Assembly (NCBI GenBank): GCA_015296065.1
Contig: DVDU01000114.1
Coordinates: forward strand, 1 to 38,823
DNA: 38,823 bases
Reading direction: 5' to 3'
Source of the DNA: Oscillatoriaceae cyanobacterium M33_DOE_052
GTDB lineage: Bacteria > Cyanobacteriota > Cyanobacteriia > Cyanobacteriales > Laspinemataceae
The notes beneath the pieces were generated by a model. The model worked only from the letters and a program-made list of their open reading frames with translations. It ran no database searches and had not been told where the DNA came from. The position numbers and the translations under genes were made by a program. Positions 15,720-23,363 of this stretch are shown piece after piece; positions within the stretch are counted from its first letter, which is position 1; every line of letters starts with the position of its first letter.

Positions 15720-15947
15720 CTACTCAATTATCTCCTCATATTGGGTGGAGGATTCTAGAGAATGCTCTTTTATGGATATGAGGACATCATCTAATGGGAT
15801 ATTGTCCAGCAAATGATGGCGTTCTTGAGTATAATCGCCTTCACCCGTGCTAAAATGTTGAATAAACCGGATCGTATCCACAACTCCTAATGAATCCACT
15901 AGGGCTTGATATCCTTTTTTAATAATTTCGTGGGTTGTTTTAGTCAT
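15720..15947 (-). CDS. Small partner protein of PIN toxin (putative antitoxin)
   Basis: A 75-residue, mostly acidic protein (MTKTTHEIIKKGYQALVDSL..., with FSTGEGDYTQERHHLLD in the middle). I do not recognise a DNA-binding fold. Its ATG overlaps the last codons of the PIN-domain gene by 8 bases (ATGACTAA), so translation is probably coupled. Gene order and size suggest the second component of a type II toxin-antitoxin pair or another PIN-associated factor; this is inferred from context. Relatives appear next to PIN genes in other cyanobacteria as far as I recall. The frame is intact. Confidence 0.6.
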   Translation of the reverse strand: MTKTTHEIIKKGYQALVDSLGVVDTIRFIQHFSTGEGDYTQERHHLLDNIPLDDVLISIKEHSLESSTQYEEIIE

Positions 15948-16398
15948 GGGTTGGATCCTCTGGCTGAGTAATCATCATTAACCATTCTACTGGGTTATCA
16001 ACCCTGATATTTATCAAAGTGCTGTGATTTTTGGCTTTTCTGATTAGTCGGTTATCTGTGGAAAGAAATATATCAGCACGGCTGCGTTCTGCACTGGCAA
16101 TATGGGTGGCATCGTAGCTAGCAAATCCTAATTGTACCAGTTCTCTAGCCCGATTTTCTATAAATTCACTGCTAATGACCCTGATTTTAGCAATCTTCAG
16201 AATTGCCTTAACATTTTTGAGCCTTTCTAAGTCGGGAGTTTGAGCGATTTCCGCATCTAATGCAGCACTGGTGATGAGTTTCCATTCTCCTGATTGACAT
16301 TGGCGCAATATGGTGATAATTGCTTCAGTTTCTAAGGCAATTCGTGGCTGATTTTGGTCATCAAAAGGGCGATTTAGGCAACACACATCTAAATAAAT
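15940..16398 (-). CDS. PIN-domain ribonuclease toxin, probably damaged at its start
   Basis: The protein is PIN-like: DVCCLNRPFDDQNQPRIALE (first acidic site), E near the middle, then SYDATHIASAERSRADIFLSTDNRLI (later acidic residues). VapC-type PIN proteins are Mg2+-dependent RNases. The first GTG that can start this frame (16384-16386) lies just after the Asp codon of the catalytic YLD, so it would remove a catalytic residue. Another GTG (16403-16405) followed by ATC TAT TTA would encode the family's usual M-I-Y-L but is out of frame because ATTT is duplicated (CTATTTATTTAGAT). An ATT start at 16396-16398 would restore MYLDVCC but would be unusual. It is therefore likely inactive or poorly expressed. 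Confidence 0.6.
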   Translation of the reverse strand: MYLDVCCLNRPFDDQNQPRIALETEAIITILRQCQSGEWKLITSAALDAEIAQTPDLERLKNVKAILKIAKIRVISSEFIENRARELVQLGFASYDATHIASAERSRADIFLSTDNRLIRKAKNHSTLINIRVDNPVEWLMMITQPEDPTHD

Positions 16399-16481
16399 AG
16401 ATCACATATTTATCACAAGTGACAGGTTGGTAATTTCTGGCTTGGGTCATGTTTTTATCTCAAATTAGGTTTCTGCGGGAT

Positions 16482-16547
16482 AGAAACCGGGTTTCTGCGG
16501 AGATTTATCGCCATAAACGGGGAATTTAGTTAAGAAACCCGGTTTCT
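16482..16547. repeat. 66-bp AGAAACC element, copy 2
   Basis: 15-base palindromic ends at 16482-16496 and 16533-16547. An extra arm, AAACCCGGTTTCT, follows at 16556-16568. Confidence 0.85.
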
Positions 16548-16587
16548 GAACCCCTAAACCCGGTTTCTGTCACCCCACCCAAGGCCA

Positions 16588-16652
16588 AGAAACCGGGTTT
16601 CTGCGGAGATTTATCGTCACAAACCGAGATTTAATTAAGAAACCCGGTTTCT
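16588..16652. repeat. 65-bp AGAAACC element, copy 3
   Basis: Ends at 16588-16602 and 16638-16652. The 35-base middle is identical to that of copy 4 (16933-16967), pointing to recent duplication. Confidence 0.85.
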
Positions 16653-16917
16653 GAACCCCCAAACCCGGTTTCTGTCACCCACGGGGGAAATTTTGGTTGG
16701 GGTGGGCACGGCGTTATTGATATTTCTCGTTTTTTGCGTTATCTTAACGTAGCTGTGCTACTACGGGTGTTAAATTTGGGTAATTTTGGGGTAATTTTGG
16801 GGTCAAATTATATTGTAGGGGCACGGCATCCTAAATATTCGGGTTTCACGAACAATCTTAATAACGCCGTGCCCACCACCACGGAAAATTTGAATATAAA
16901 AACCAAGGTTATGGCAA
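16653..16917. other. Intergenic repeats, no gene
   Basis: Between copies 3 and 4 of the 65-bp element the sequence carries 'gggcacggcgtta' and 'ggcacggcatc' fragments of another dispersed palindrome family. Short frames here do not look like genes. With copies 2-4, the whole 16399-17014 gap is repeat DNA. Confidence 0.5.
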
Positions 16918-16982
16918 AGAAACCGGGTTTCTGCGGAGATTTATCGTCACAAACCGAGATTTAATTAAGAAACCCGGTTTCT
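16918..16982. repeat. 65-bp AGAAACC element, copy 4
   Basis: Ends at 16918-16932 and 16968-16982; the interior matches copy 3 exactly. It lies just downstream of the kinase gene stop and may serve as its terminator. Confidence 0.85.
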
Positions 16983-17014
16983 AAACCCCCACCCCAGAGT
17001 CCCGGCGAAGAAAA

Positions 17015-18733
17015 CTAAGAACCAGAGACCGGAAGCCGAGAAACAGCCACCCGGAACCCGCAGAGGTTTAGCCCGAAGTCCCAATCGCGCCTGCGGCGCT
17101 GCCCGGAGCGGCAATACCTGGGGTCGTTGCCCCAGGAACCACCACGCAGCACTCGGAGATTGGACTGTCCGCCAGTTTCCCAAGCACTTCCATCAGTAGG
17201 TGCAACATTGTAATTATTGTGCCAAACGTCCTGACACCACTCCCAGACGTTCCCGTGCATATCGTATAAACCCCAGGCGTTAGGAGGAAATGTGCCTACT
17301 GGGGTGGTTTGTTTCCGATTGTTTCCATAGTTGGCTAAGTCGGTGGTGATGGTGTCGCCAAAGTGAAATGGGGTGGTGGTTCCGGCTCTACAAGCATATT
17401 CCCATTCCGCTTCACTGGGAAGACGATAGGCTTGTCCTGTTTTTTGGGTCAGTTTTTGGCAAAATTTTACTGCATTGTTCCAGGATACGTTCTCTACTGG
17501 GAGGTCTGAGCCTTTGAAATGGGAGGGGTTTTGCCCCATGATGGCTTGATATTGGGCTATTGTGATGGGATATTTGGCGAGATAGAATGATGGCACTGTT
17601 ACTTGGTGTTGTTCGGAATCTTCACCCATCTGGAATTTTCCGCCTGGAATGGCTACCATGTCTAGGAAAATGCCGTTACCCAGGTTTTGGCGGTAATATT
17701 GTGCTTCTTTGTTTGTGCGGCTGATGACTTGTCCTGTGGAATTGACCGTAACGGTGGTAAACTGGAATGTGGATAGGCTGGGTCGTGGCGGTGTTGGTGG
17801 CGTTATTAATGCTTTTAATACTTCTGTAGCGGACTGATAGCGGTTTTTGGCGATTGTTTCCAGCAATTTATCCAAAATTTCCCCTAATTCACTGCTGACA
17901 TTGCTGCTTTTTGGCAAATTTTGCCGCCATACCCAACATCCTTCTAAAGCATCATACAGTTTATCAGAACCGTCCCCATTGGGTAAACATCCCGTGAGCA
18001 ACCGGATACAAGTAACGGCTAAACTGTATAAATCACTGGCGGGGTAGGCGATTCCCTGCATCATTTGTTCTAATGGTGCATAACCAGAAGTTCCCACAGA
18101 GGTTCCCTGACGGGTTAAAAGGGTTTTGGTGTTGGCTTTGGCGACGCCAAAATCAATCAAGACTAATTTTTTGTCGCTGTCGCGGCGAATGATGTTTTCT
18201 GGTTTAATGTCCCGATGGATGACTTTATGCTGGTGGATAAAGTCCAAAACTGGTAATAAGTCTTGCAGCAGTTCCCGGATTTTGGTTTCGCTGAAGAGAC
18301 CGGCTTTTAATTCTTGCTGTAATGTCTGACCTTTAATGTATTGTTGGACTAAATATTGGTAGGGAATTGCCTGATTATTTCCCACTTGAGGTAAATTTTC
18401 TTCAAAATAGGCGTATAATGTGGGAATCTGGGAATGTTCCTCTAATTGGATGAGTCTTTCGGCTTCTTGGTTAAACAGTTCGGTGGCTTTTTGTAAGGCT
18501 CCGGGATTGCTTTTCATCCCCGGGTCGGGGGCAAATTGTTTGACCACACATTGACTGTTGCGACGGCGGGTGTCTTCGGCTAAATAGGTTTTGCCAAATC
18601 CCCCTTGTCCCAGAGCCTTGGTAATGCGGTACTGTCCCCCTAATAGGGAGATTAGCATACTGCCACAGGTTTGGCAATATCGATTATTATCAGGGTTTTG
18701 GGGGTTGATGCAGTTGGGGTTAATGCAGAGCAT
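17015..18733 (-). CDS. Ser/Thr protein kinase fused to FGE/sulfatase-modifying-type domain
   Basis: A 572-residue protein from ATG 18733. Order: a zinc-ribbon with C3, C8, C20 and C23; a Hanks-type kinase (about 33-300) with the glycine loop GQGGFGKTY, the ATP-binding Lys in VVKQF, catalytic HRDIKPEN, the DFG motif and the P+1 loop GTSGYAPLEQ; a Thr/Pro linker; then an FGE-sulfatase (DUF323) domain (about 380-565: VAIPGGKFQMGEDSEQHQVT, RLPSEAEWEYACRAG, MHGNVWEWCQDVW, LRVLRGGSW, CGFRVA). No membrane helix is seen, so it is cytoplasmic. Such fusions are typical of multicellular cyanobacteria; the C-terminal domain probably binds ligand or protein rather than making formylglycine. An in-frame ATG at 18763 adds MTKDKEQITP, encoded by a heptamer repeat, and is less likely. 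Confidence 0.88.
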   Translation of the reverse strand: MLCINPNCINPQNPDNNRYCQTCGSMLISLLGGQYRITKALGQGGFGKTYLAEDTRRRNSQCVVKQFAPDPGMKSNPGALQKATELFNQEAERLIQLEEHSQIPTLYAYFEENLPQVGNNQAIPYQYLVQQYIKGQTLQQELKAGLFSETKIRELLQDLLPVLDFIHQHKVIHRDIKPENIIRRDSDKKLVLIDFGVAKANTKTLLTRQGTSVGTSGYAPLEQMMQGIAYPASDLYSLAVTCIRLLTGCLPNGDGSDKLYDALEGCWVWRQNLPKSSNVSSELGEILDKLLETIAKNRYQSATEVLKALITPPTPPRPSLSTFQFTTVTVNSTGQVISRTNKEAQYYRQNLGNGIFLDMVAIPGGKFQMGEDSEQHQVTVPSFYLAKYPITIAQYQAIMGQNPSHFKGSDLPVENVSWNNAVKFCQKLTQKTGQAYRLPSEAEWEYACRAGTTTPFHFGDTITTDLANYGNNRKQTTPVGTFPPNAWGLYDMHGNVWEWCQDVWHNNYNVAPTDGSAWETGGQSNLRVLRGGSWGNDPRYCRSGQRRRRDWDFGLNLCGFRVAVSRLPVSGS

Positions 18734-18740
18734 GGGGGTT

Positions 18741-18777
18741 ATTTGTTCTTTGTCCTTGGTCATTTGTCATTTGTCCA
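18741..18777. repeat. Heptamer repeats (TTTGTCA type)
   Basis: Degenerate TTTGTCA/CTTGGTCA copies directly upstream of the kinase start. They are followed by the dispersed motif CCTGAGCGCAGTCGAAGG (18793-18810). Confidence 0.6.
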
Positions 18778-18929
18778 AAAGACTAAGCCTGCCCTGAGCG
18801 CAGTCGAAGGGGAAAAATGACAAATTTGGCCTATATATATGGCCGCACCTTTTCCATTATCCAGATTGTATGTCAAGTCAGTTTTGGTGTCAATAGGTTT
18901 GGGAAAAATTTTTTTGAGGTTTGTAGTAG

Positions 18930-19134
18930 GGTTTTAGCCCAAAAAAAGGTTTGTAGTTGGGCTTTAGCCCAAAAAAATCTAAGTTTAAGAGGGCTGAAGC
19001 CCAACTACGAACCTGGGAAAGAGGGCTGAAGCCCAACTACGAACCTTAAGAAAAGAGGGCTGAAGCCCTACTACGAACTTAATCAAGAGGGCTGAAGCCC
19101 TACTACGAACCTTAAGAAAAGAGGGCTAAACGCC
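18930..19134. repeat. Array of GGGCTGAAGCCC palindromes
   Basis: GGGCTGAAGCCC occurs at 18991, 19023, 19057 and 19089, with a degenerate GGGCTAAACGCC at 19123; spacing alternates 32 and 34 bases. Each is followed by AACTACGAAC or TACTACGAAC. Two reverse-type copies (GGGCTTTAGCCC) precede them. Single copies recur at about 25258 and 33090. Confidence 0.8.
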
Positions 19135-19360
19135 AAGAGAAAGGGCGAAGCACACCGGTAATAAACTATCAGTAAAAAGCGACAAACCTCTAGCCGGTGT
19201 GCTTCGCCCCTACGGGGGATAATTTGGGTTTTGGGGATACTGTAGGGGCGAAGCATCCGCCCTATGAACTTATATAATTTTCAAATAAGAATGAGACACC
19301 AAGTGCCTGCATAGTTGCCCTCTATCCCCCAACCCCTTTCTCCCTTTTTGGGACAAAGGG
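19135..19360. other. Intergenic dispersed repeats, no gene
   Basis: Contains GTGTGCTTCGCCCCTACGGG and GTAGGGGCGAAGCATCCGCC, members of a 'gcgaag/cttcgc' repeat family also present at 29398-29467. No gene is supported. Confidence 0.5.
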
Positions 19361-19365
19361 GAGTA

Positions 19366-19514
19366 AGAGGGGGAAGAGGGGGAAGATGGGGAAGATGGGG
19401 AGGAGGGGGAGGAGGGGGAAGAGAGGGAGGAGGGGGAAGATGGGGAAGATTACTTCCCACACTCCCCACACTCCCCACACTTCCCACACTCCCCACACTC
19501 CCCACACTTCCCAC
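19366..19514. repeat. Purine tract followed by ACTCCCCAC minisatellite
   Basis: A G/A-rich tract (19366-19449, with 19397-19440 purely purine) is followed by about seven 9-base CCACACTCC units (19454-19513). Open frames through it encode only simple repeats. The same 9-mer, reversed, fills 38751-38823. Confidence 0.85.
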
Positions 19515-19546
19515 GGGGGGCTGCCCCTACAAATGGGGTTTATTCC

Positions 19547-20446
19547 CTACGGGTTTTTCTGTTGTAACGCATAACCGATAAAAGCCTTGACGGCGGGATT
19601 TGCTGGGCTTTTATATACGTAATATAAAGGTCGCTGATAGTGATAGTTGACTGCCTGGGGCATTAATCCATCTATGGCAAGTATCCGCACAGTTTCTTGG
19701 TTGGCTACTGCGGAGTAGGGGGCATAACTGATGCCATCGGTGTTTAATGCTTCTAACATGGCTGTATCGTCATCTCCCAACATATCGGTAATGTTGGGGG
19801 CATTGGGTACATAGCTGCCACCGAGTACCAGTTCTCGGAAGGCGTCATAAATATTTTTTAAAGAAGACCTGTTAATTACTTTAATTGTGCCAGTTGCTCC
19901 GCCTAGTTGCGACCAGTCGGTAATTTCACTTTGAAAGATTTGTAATACTTGAGCATGGGTCAAACCTTGGGAATATGGGTTATCTTTGCCGACGATAATG
20001 GCGATTTGGTCTTGGGATATGTTAATTGCTATTAAGCCCTGATTTTTTTCGGCGGTAGTGAGGGGACGCCAGACTGCGGCGATATCAATATTTCCGGCAA
20101 TTAAAGCTAGGATTGCCTGGTCGTAGGTGCTGATATTGGTTTCTACTTCTGTGCCTTTAAATTGATTTTCAAAACTGTTTTTGAGCATCAAATTAAACTC
20201 GCTGGTGGTGTTAACACCATAGAGGCGCACTTTTGTTCCGGCGGGGACGGTGGTGGGAGGGGGAAAGGTTTCAATAGTTGGGGTTTGGGTGCCCCCAGAG
20301 GCGCCAACTATGGGGGCGGTGGGAAGGGAAGGAGTAACCGTCTCTGGCTGAGGATTATCAGGGGGTTGGGCGGGGGCAAAGTAGCTGCAGCTAGTGGCAG
20401 AAACAGAGATTAATACGAGGGTAATTGCTCCTGTGAGATTCTTCAT
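19547..20446 (-). CDS. PstS-like periplasmic binding lipoprotein (diverged ligand loop)
   Basis: A 299-residue protein starting at ATG 20446 after AGGTG. A signal peptide with a possible lipobox (SATSC, Cys about 20) is followed by a proline-rich linker and a PBP_like_2 fold (VPAGTKVRLYG, IAGNIDIAAVWRPLT, IAIIVGKDNPYSQGLT, QIFQSEITDWSQLGG). It is a close paralogue of the next gene upstream. The loop that in PstS binds phosphate reads INRSSLKNIYDAF, without the Ser-Gly-Thr of its sister, so phosphate binding is doubtful. No permease genes are nearby. It is the last gene of the pspA-like operon; the stop is followed by minisatellite DNA. Confidence 0.8.
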   Translation of the reverse strand: MKNLTGAITLVLISVSATSCSYFAPAQPPDNPQPETVTPSLPTAPIVGASGGTQTPTIETFPPPTTVPAGTKVRLYGVNTTSEFNLMLKNSFENQFKGTEVETNISTYDQAILALIAGNIDIAAVWRPLTTAEKNQGLIAINISQDQIAIIVGKDNPYSQGLTHAQVLQIFQSEITDWSQLGGATGTIKVINRSSLKNIYDAFRELVLGGSYVPNAPNITDMLGDDDTAMLEALNTDGISYAPYSAVANQETVRILAIDGLMPQAVNYHYQRPLYYVYKSPANPAVKAFIGYALQQKNP

Positions 20447-20460
20447 CACCTATTTTTACC

Positions 20461-21405
20461 TCAATTTTCTGTCAGCATTGCTTGCTGTCCTTGGGGGGAG
20501 GTGGCGTAACCGAGAAAATAGGGCACGGCTGGACTGGGGGGGTTTTTGTAGGCATAATAAAGTTGTCTTTGGTAGGGATAGCTGGTAGCTTCGGGGGTCA
20601 AGCCTTCTACGGCGACGACGCGCACGGTTTGTTGGTTGGCGACTTGAGCGTAGGTGGCGTAACCGATGCCGTTTTTTCCTAGTTGTTGCAACATGGGTGT
20701 GGTGGCATCTCGTTCCATTGTGGTAATGTTGGGTGTGGTGCCGAAATTGCCTCCTTGCAAGACTAATTCTTTGAAGGTTTGATGGGTGCCACTGATGCTG
20801 GGGCGGTTGATGACTTTGATGGGGCTGGGTGGCCCACCTAATTGCGACCAGTCGGTAATTTGACCTTGAAATATTTGCATGACTTGGGTGGTGGTTAAAC
20901 CGCGCTGGTAGGGGTTGTCTTTGCCGACGACAATGGCTATTTGGTCTCTGGCTACTGGTACGGTGATTAAACCTTGGCTCTGTTCGGCGCTGGTGAGGGT
21001 ACGGGAGATGGCGGCGATGTCGGCGGTGTTGGCAATTAAGGCTTGGATGCCCCGATCGGTGCCGTTGGCGCTGGCGGTGACAGTGGTGCCGGGAAATTGA
21101 CTCTCAAAACCTCTTTTGAGATTTTGATTGATTGTCACCATACTGGTAGAACCATCAAGTAGCACGGTTGTCCCCGCTGGTACGGAAATGGGGGCAGGAA
21201 ATGCGGTGGTAGCAGTGGGTGGGGGTGGTGGTGGCTGAGTGCTGGGAGTGCCTGACGGTGGTGGCGGCGGCGGCGGCGTACCTTGATTAATTGCTGTTGG
21301 TTGATTGACGTTTTTTTGCTGAGAAAAGTACCAGTATCCGCCACCAATGAGCATCAAAAATAGGAGGATAAAAACGATGGGAGGTGGTCCGCTTCTTTGT
21401 GCCAT
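20461..21405 (-). CDS. PstS-like binding protein, N-terminally anchored
   Basis: A 314-residue protein with one N-terminal helix (PPIVFILLFLMLIGGGYWYF) lacking a lipobox, then a long proline/threonine linker (about 40-70) and a PBP_like_2 domain. The ligand loop reads INRPSISGTHQTF, which keeps the S-G-T found in phosphate-binding PstS proteins. The linker would hold the domain away from the membrane. It lies 5 bases after the pspA-like gene and 14 bases before its paralogue, all in one direction. There are no pstABC genes here, so a sensing or scavenging role seems as likely as transport; that is inference. Confidence 0.8.
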   Translation of the reverse strand: MAQRSGPPPIVFILLFLMLIGGGYWYFSQQKNVNQPTAINQGTPPPPPPPSGTPSTQPPPPPPTATTAFPAPISVPAGTTVLLDGSTSMVTINQNLKRGFESQFPGTTVTASANGTDRGIQALIANTADIAAISRTLTSAEQSQGLITVPVARDQIAIVVGKDNPYQRGLTTTQVMQIFQGQITDWSQLGGPPSPIKVINRPSISGTHQTFKELVLQGGNFGTTPNITTMERDATTPMLQQLGKNGIGYATYAQVANQQTVRVVAVEGLTPEATSYPYQRQLYYAYKNPPSPAVPYFLGYATSPQGQQAMLTEN

Positions 21406-21410
21406 AAAAT

Positions 21411-22118
21411 TTATTTGGTTTGTTCTGTGCTGGATTCTAACATTTGCAGCCGCTGGGAAACGGCGTCATCTAAGGTCATTTTTTCTAAGTCTGCTTGCAG
21501 CTTTTCGGCGGGGTTTTCCGAGAGTTCGGCGAGAGCTTGTTGTTGGAGGTGCCGCCGCTCTACGGCGCTTTTAGCAGCTTCAAACTGGGAGCGAGCGGAA
21601 TCGATATTCAGGTCACTGTTGACTTTGGCCATTGTGGCCAGTGCTTCGTTAATTTCGGTGATGTCTTTCATGTTCTGCATATCGGCTTTATATGCTTCCA
21701 GTTTCAGGCGTTCCCGCTGTAGCTTTTCTTGGGAGGCGTTGACATAGGTTTCTGCCTGTTTGACTTGGGTTTCTAGTTGGGGCAGGAGTTGCTCGATTTG
21801 AATTACTTTAGACATGGCGAGGCGCGCTGCTTCTTGGTTGCCATGTTTTTGAGCGGTGATGGCTTGGCGCTCTAAGGTCTGCATTTCTTGGGCTTTGGCT
21901 TCGTATTTTTGTTTGGCTTTTTGATATGCTGCTACTTGGATGGCGACGGCTTCAGATAGCTTTTGTACTGATGCCTGCATATCTCGCAGGGCTTCTTCTG
22001 CGGTGGCTACGGCTACTTTGCCGCCGGATTCCACGGGCATCCCCCACAGCCAGTTCCAGGTGCCGATGATGGTGCGTCCGGCGGTTTCTCCCATTAACCA
22101 GTAGATAAATTTTTTCAT
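21411..22118 (-). CDS. PspA/IM30-like coiled-coil membrane stress protein
   Basis: A 235-residue protein that is almost entirely helical coiled coil from about residue 38 to 205, with the family pattern EEALRDMQASVQKLSEAVA, QERAI-like turns (LERQAITAQKHGNQEAARLA) and a final acidic segment. PspA and Vipp1/IM30 assemble into ESCRT-III-like rods and rings that protect or remodel inner and thylakoid membranes. The N terminus (FIYWLMGETAGRTIIGTWNW) is aromatic and could be the membrane-binding helix, although it differs from the canonical start. It is too divergent to be the housekeeping Vipp1. First gene of an operon with two binding proteins; it starts at ATG 22116-22118. Confidence 0.82.
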   Translation of the reverse strand: MKKFIYWLMGETAGRTIIGTWNWLWGMPVESGGKVAVATAEEALRDMQASVQKLSEAVAIQVAAYQKAKQKYEAKAQEMQTLERQAITAQKHGNQEAARLAMSKVIQIEQLLPQLETQVKQAETYVNASQEKLQRERLKLEAYKADMQNMKDITEINEALATMAKVNSDLNIDSARSQFEAAKSAVERRHLQQQALAELSENPAEKLQADLEKMTLDDAVSQRLQMLESSTEQTK

Positions 22119-22212
22119 GCGGATGGGTTGGGATTGTTTTGTTATTAGTTTACACGAAGATTTTGGGGGGTGGTGGGCCTTAACTTAGGGTTAACCTTGG
22201 GGGTGGGGATGA

Positions 22213-23034
22213 TTAGCGGAGGGGGAAAAATAAATTGAGATAGGCTTGGACGATCGGCTCACCCCAAAGGGCAGCGATCGCAGCACCGAGGGCGAGAAAT
22301 GGTCCAAAGGGGAAGGGTTTTTGGCGGCTCTGCAGTCCGAGGGCGATCGCGCCGCCGCCGATAAAGGCGCCCGCCGCACAGGCAAGAAAGCAGCCTAATA
22401 GGAGGTGCTGCCAACCCAACCAGGCGCCCATCATGGCGGCGAGTTTGGGGTCGCCATCTCCCATCGCTTCTTTCTGAAAAGCCGCCGAGCCTACCCACCG
22501 GATCACATCCAGTAGCCATATCCCCACCACCGCGCCCACGATTCCTCCCATCATAGACTGGGCTCCTGAGTCCCACCGCCAATCTGGGAGCCAACCCGCC
22601 GCCGCCTGAAATGCCAAACCCACTATCAGTCCTGATTTGGTGAGGGCGGAGGGCAGGGTCATGGTGTCAAAATCGATTAATGATAAGGCGAGGAGCCAGC
22701 TAAAAAATGCCATATTCCCGATGATTTCCACGGTCGTCCCAGGGGTGAATAATATCAACAGGAATAGTAGTCCTGTGGCGGCTTCCACCAGGGGATAACG
22801 AGGGGAAATGGGGCTCTGACAGTGCCGACAGCGCCCCCGCAGCCACAACCAGCCGAAAACTGGCACGTTTTCGGTTTTACCTAGTTGGTGCAGGCAGTGG
22901 GGACAGCGGGATGGCGGCCAGAGGATGGATAATTTGGCAGGCACCCGATAGACGACTACGTTAATAAAGCTGCCGATGGAAGCGCCCAACACGAAAACGA
23001 TAATGGAGGCTCCCACGGCGAAAATAGAATCCAT
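22213..23034 (-). CDS. pilD: Type IV prepilin peptidase / N-methyltransferase PilD
   Basis: A 273-residue inner-membrane aspartic protease (family A24) that cleaves and N-methylates type IV prepilins. The N-terminal cytoplasmic domain carries the zinc tetrad C44/C47 (CPHC) and C69/C72 (CRHC), with GSFINVVVYRVP before it. The catalytic aspartates are in LIDFDTMTLP (D121 or D123) and the GxGD motif MGDGDPKL (D195). About seven or eight membrane helices are apparent. It would serve motility and DNA uptake. It is transcribed alone on the minus strand. Full length and intact. Confidence 0.95.
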   Translation of the reverse strand: MDSIFAVGASIIVFVLGASIGSFINVVVYRVPAKLSILWPPSRCPHCLHQLGKTENVPVFGWLWLRGRCRHCQSPISPRYPLVEAATGLLFLLILFTPGTTVEIIGNMAFFSWLLALSLIDFDTMTLPSALTKSGLIVGLAFQAAAGWLPDWRWDSGAQSMMGGIVGAVVGIWLLDVIRWVGSAAFQKEAMGDGDPKLAAMMGAWLGWQHLLLGCFLACAAGAFIGGGAIALGLQSRQKPFPFGPFLALGAAIAALWGEPIVQAYLNLFFPLR

Positions 23035-23105
23035 TTAGAGATGATAAAGATGAGATTTTTGATTTAGGTTTTAGGCATAGGATGCCTGTGAGTGCGCCTG
23101 TGGCC

Positions 23106-23363
23106 TCAATATAGGCCAGATTCGATTTGCTCAAAGGTCACGAAGCACTCGGTGATCAGCAAGGCTGGCCTTTTGCGGAAAACCAGGTGTCCGCGATAGC
23201 TAAAGCGGTCCATGACTACGCCTAGGGGTCTTGGCATCCGGTCTTGATGCACGTCCTTGTAGTAGCGATAGACCTGCCGTGCTGCTCTGAGCAGGGTGGG
23301 ATCTAGCAATTGGGCGGAGTCGAGGCTCATGCCCCGATTTTCTATCCACTGTTGAGCGTACAC
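23106..23363 (-). CDS. Small hypothetical protein
   Basis: An 85-residue basic protein with GTG start (23361-23363) after GGTAGGTAG. I do not recognise the family. The sequence is well behaved for a real gene (LDPTLLRAARQVYRYYKDVH, then PLGVVMDRFSYRGHLVFRKR), with no low-complexity or membrane segment, and it has a mixed helix-then-strand look. It lies just upstream of pilD on the same strand, with a ~70-base gap, and may be co-transcribed with it. No function can be assigned. Confidence 0.55.
   Translation of the reverse strand: MYAQQWIENRGMSLDSAQLLDPTLLRAARQVYRYYKDVHQDRMPRPLGVVMDRFSYRGHLVFRKRPALLITECFVTFEQIESGLY

Noticed and set aside
16734..16964. 76-codon frame between repeat elements
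   Set aside because: It runs through dispersed repeats and ends in the 65-bp element; no similarity to a protein is visible.
16482..16982. Possible CRISPR array of AGAAACC repeats
   Set aside because: Repeats alternate in orientation, interiors are related or identical, and the same pairs occur singly elsewhere; this fits a miniature dispersed element.
17015..18733. Diversity-generating retroelement target
   Set aside because: The FGE-like C terminus suggested it, but no reverse transcriptase or template repeat is present in the window.
18930..19134. CRISPR-like regular array
   Set aside because: The repeat unit is a 12-base palindrome with 20-22 bases between copies, much of which is shared (ACTACGAAC), so there are no unique spacers, and no cas genes are present.
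19281..19581. Long open frames on both strands (Gly-Ser-Val and Gly-Arg repeats)
   Set aside because: They are translations of a minisatellite and purine tract; all frames stay open for that reason and none resembles a protein family.
19547..21405. Phosphate transport (pst) operon
   Set aside because: Two PstS-like proteins occur, but no pstC, pstA or pstB, and one has lost the phosphate-binding loop.
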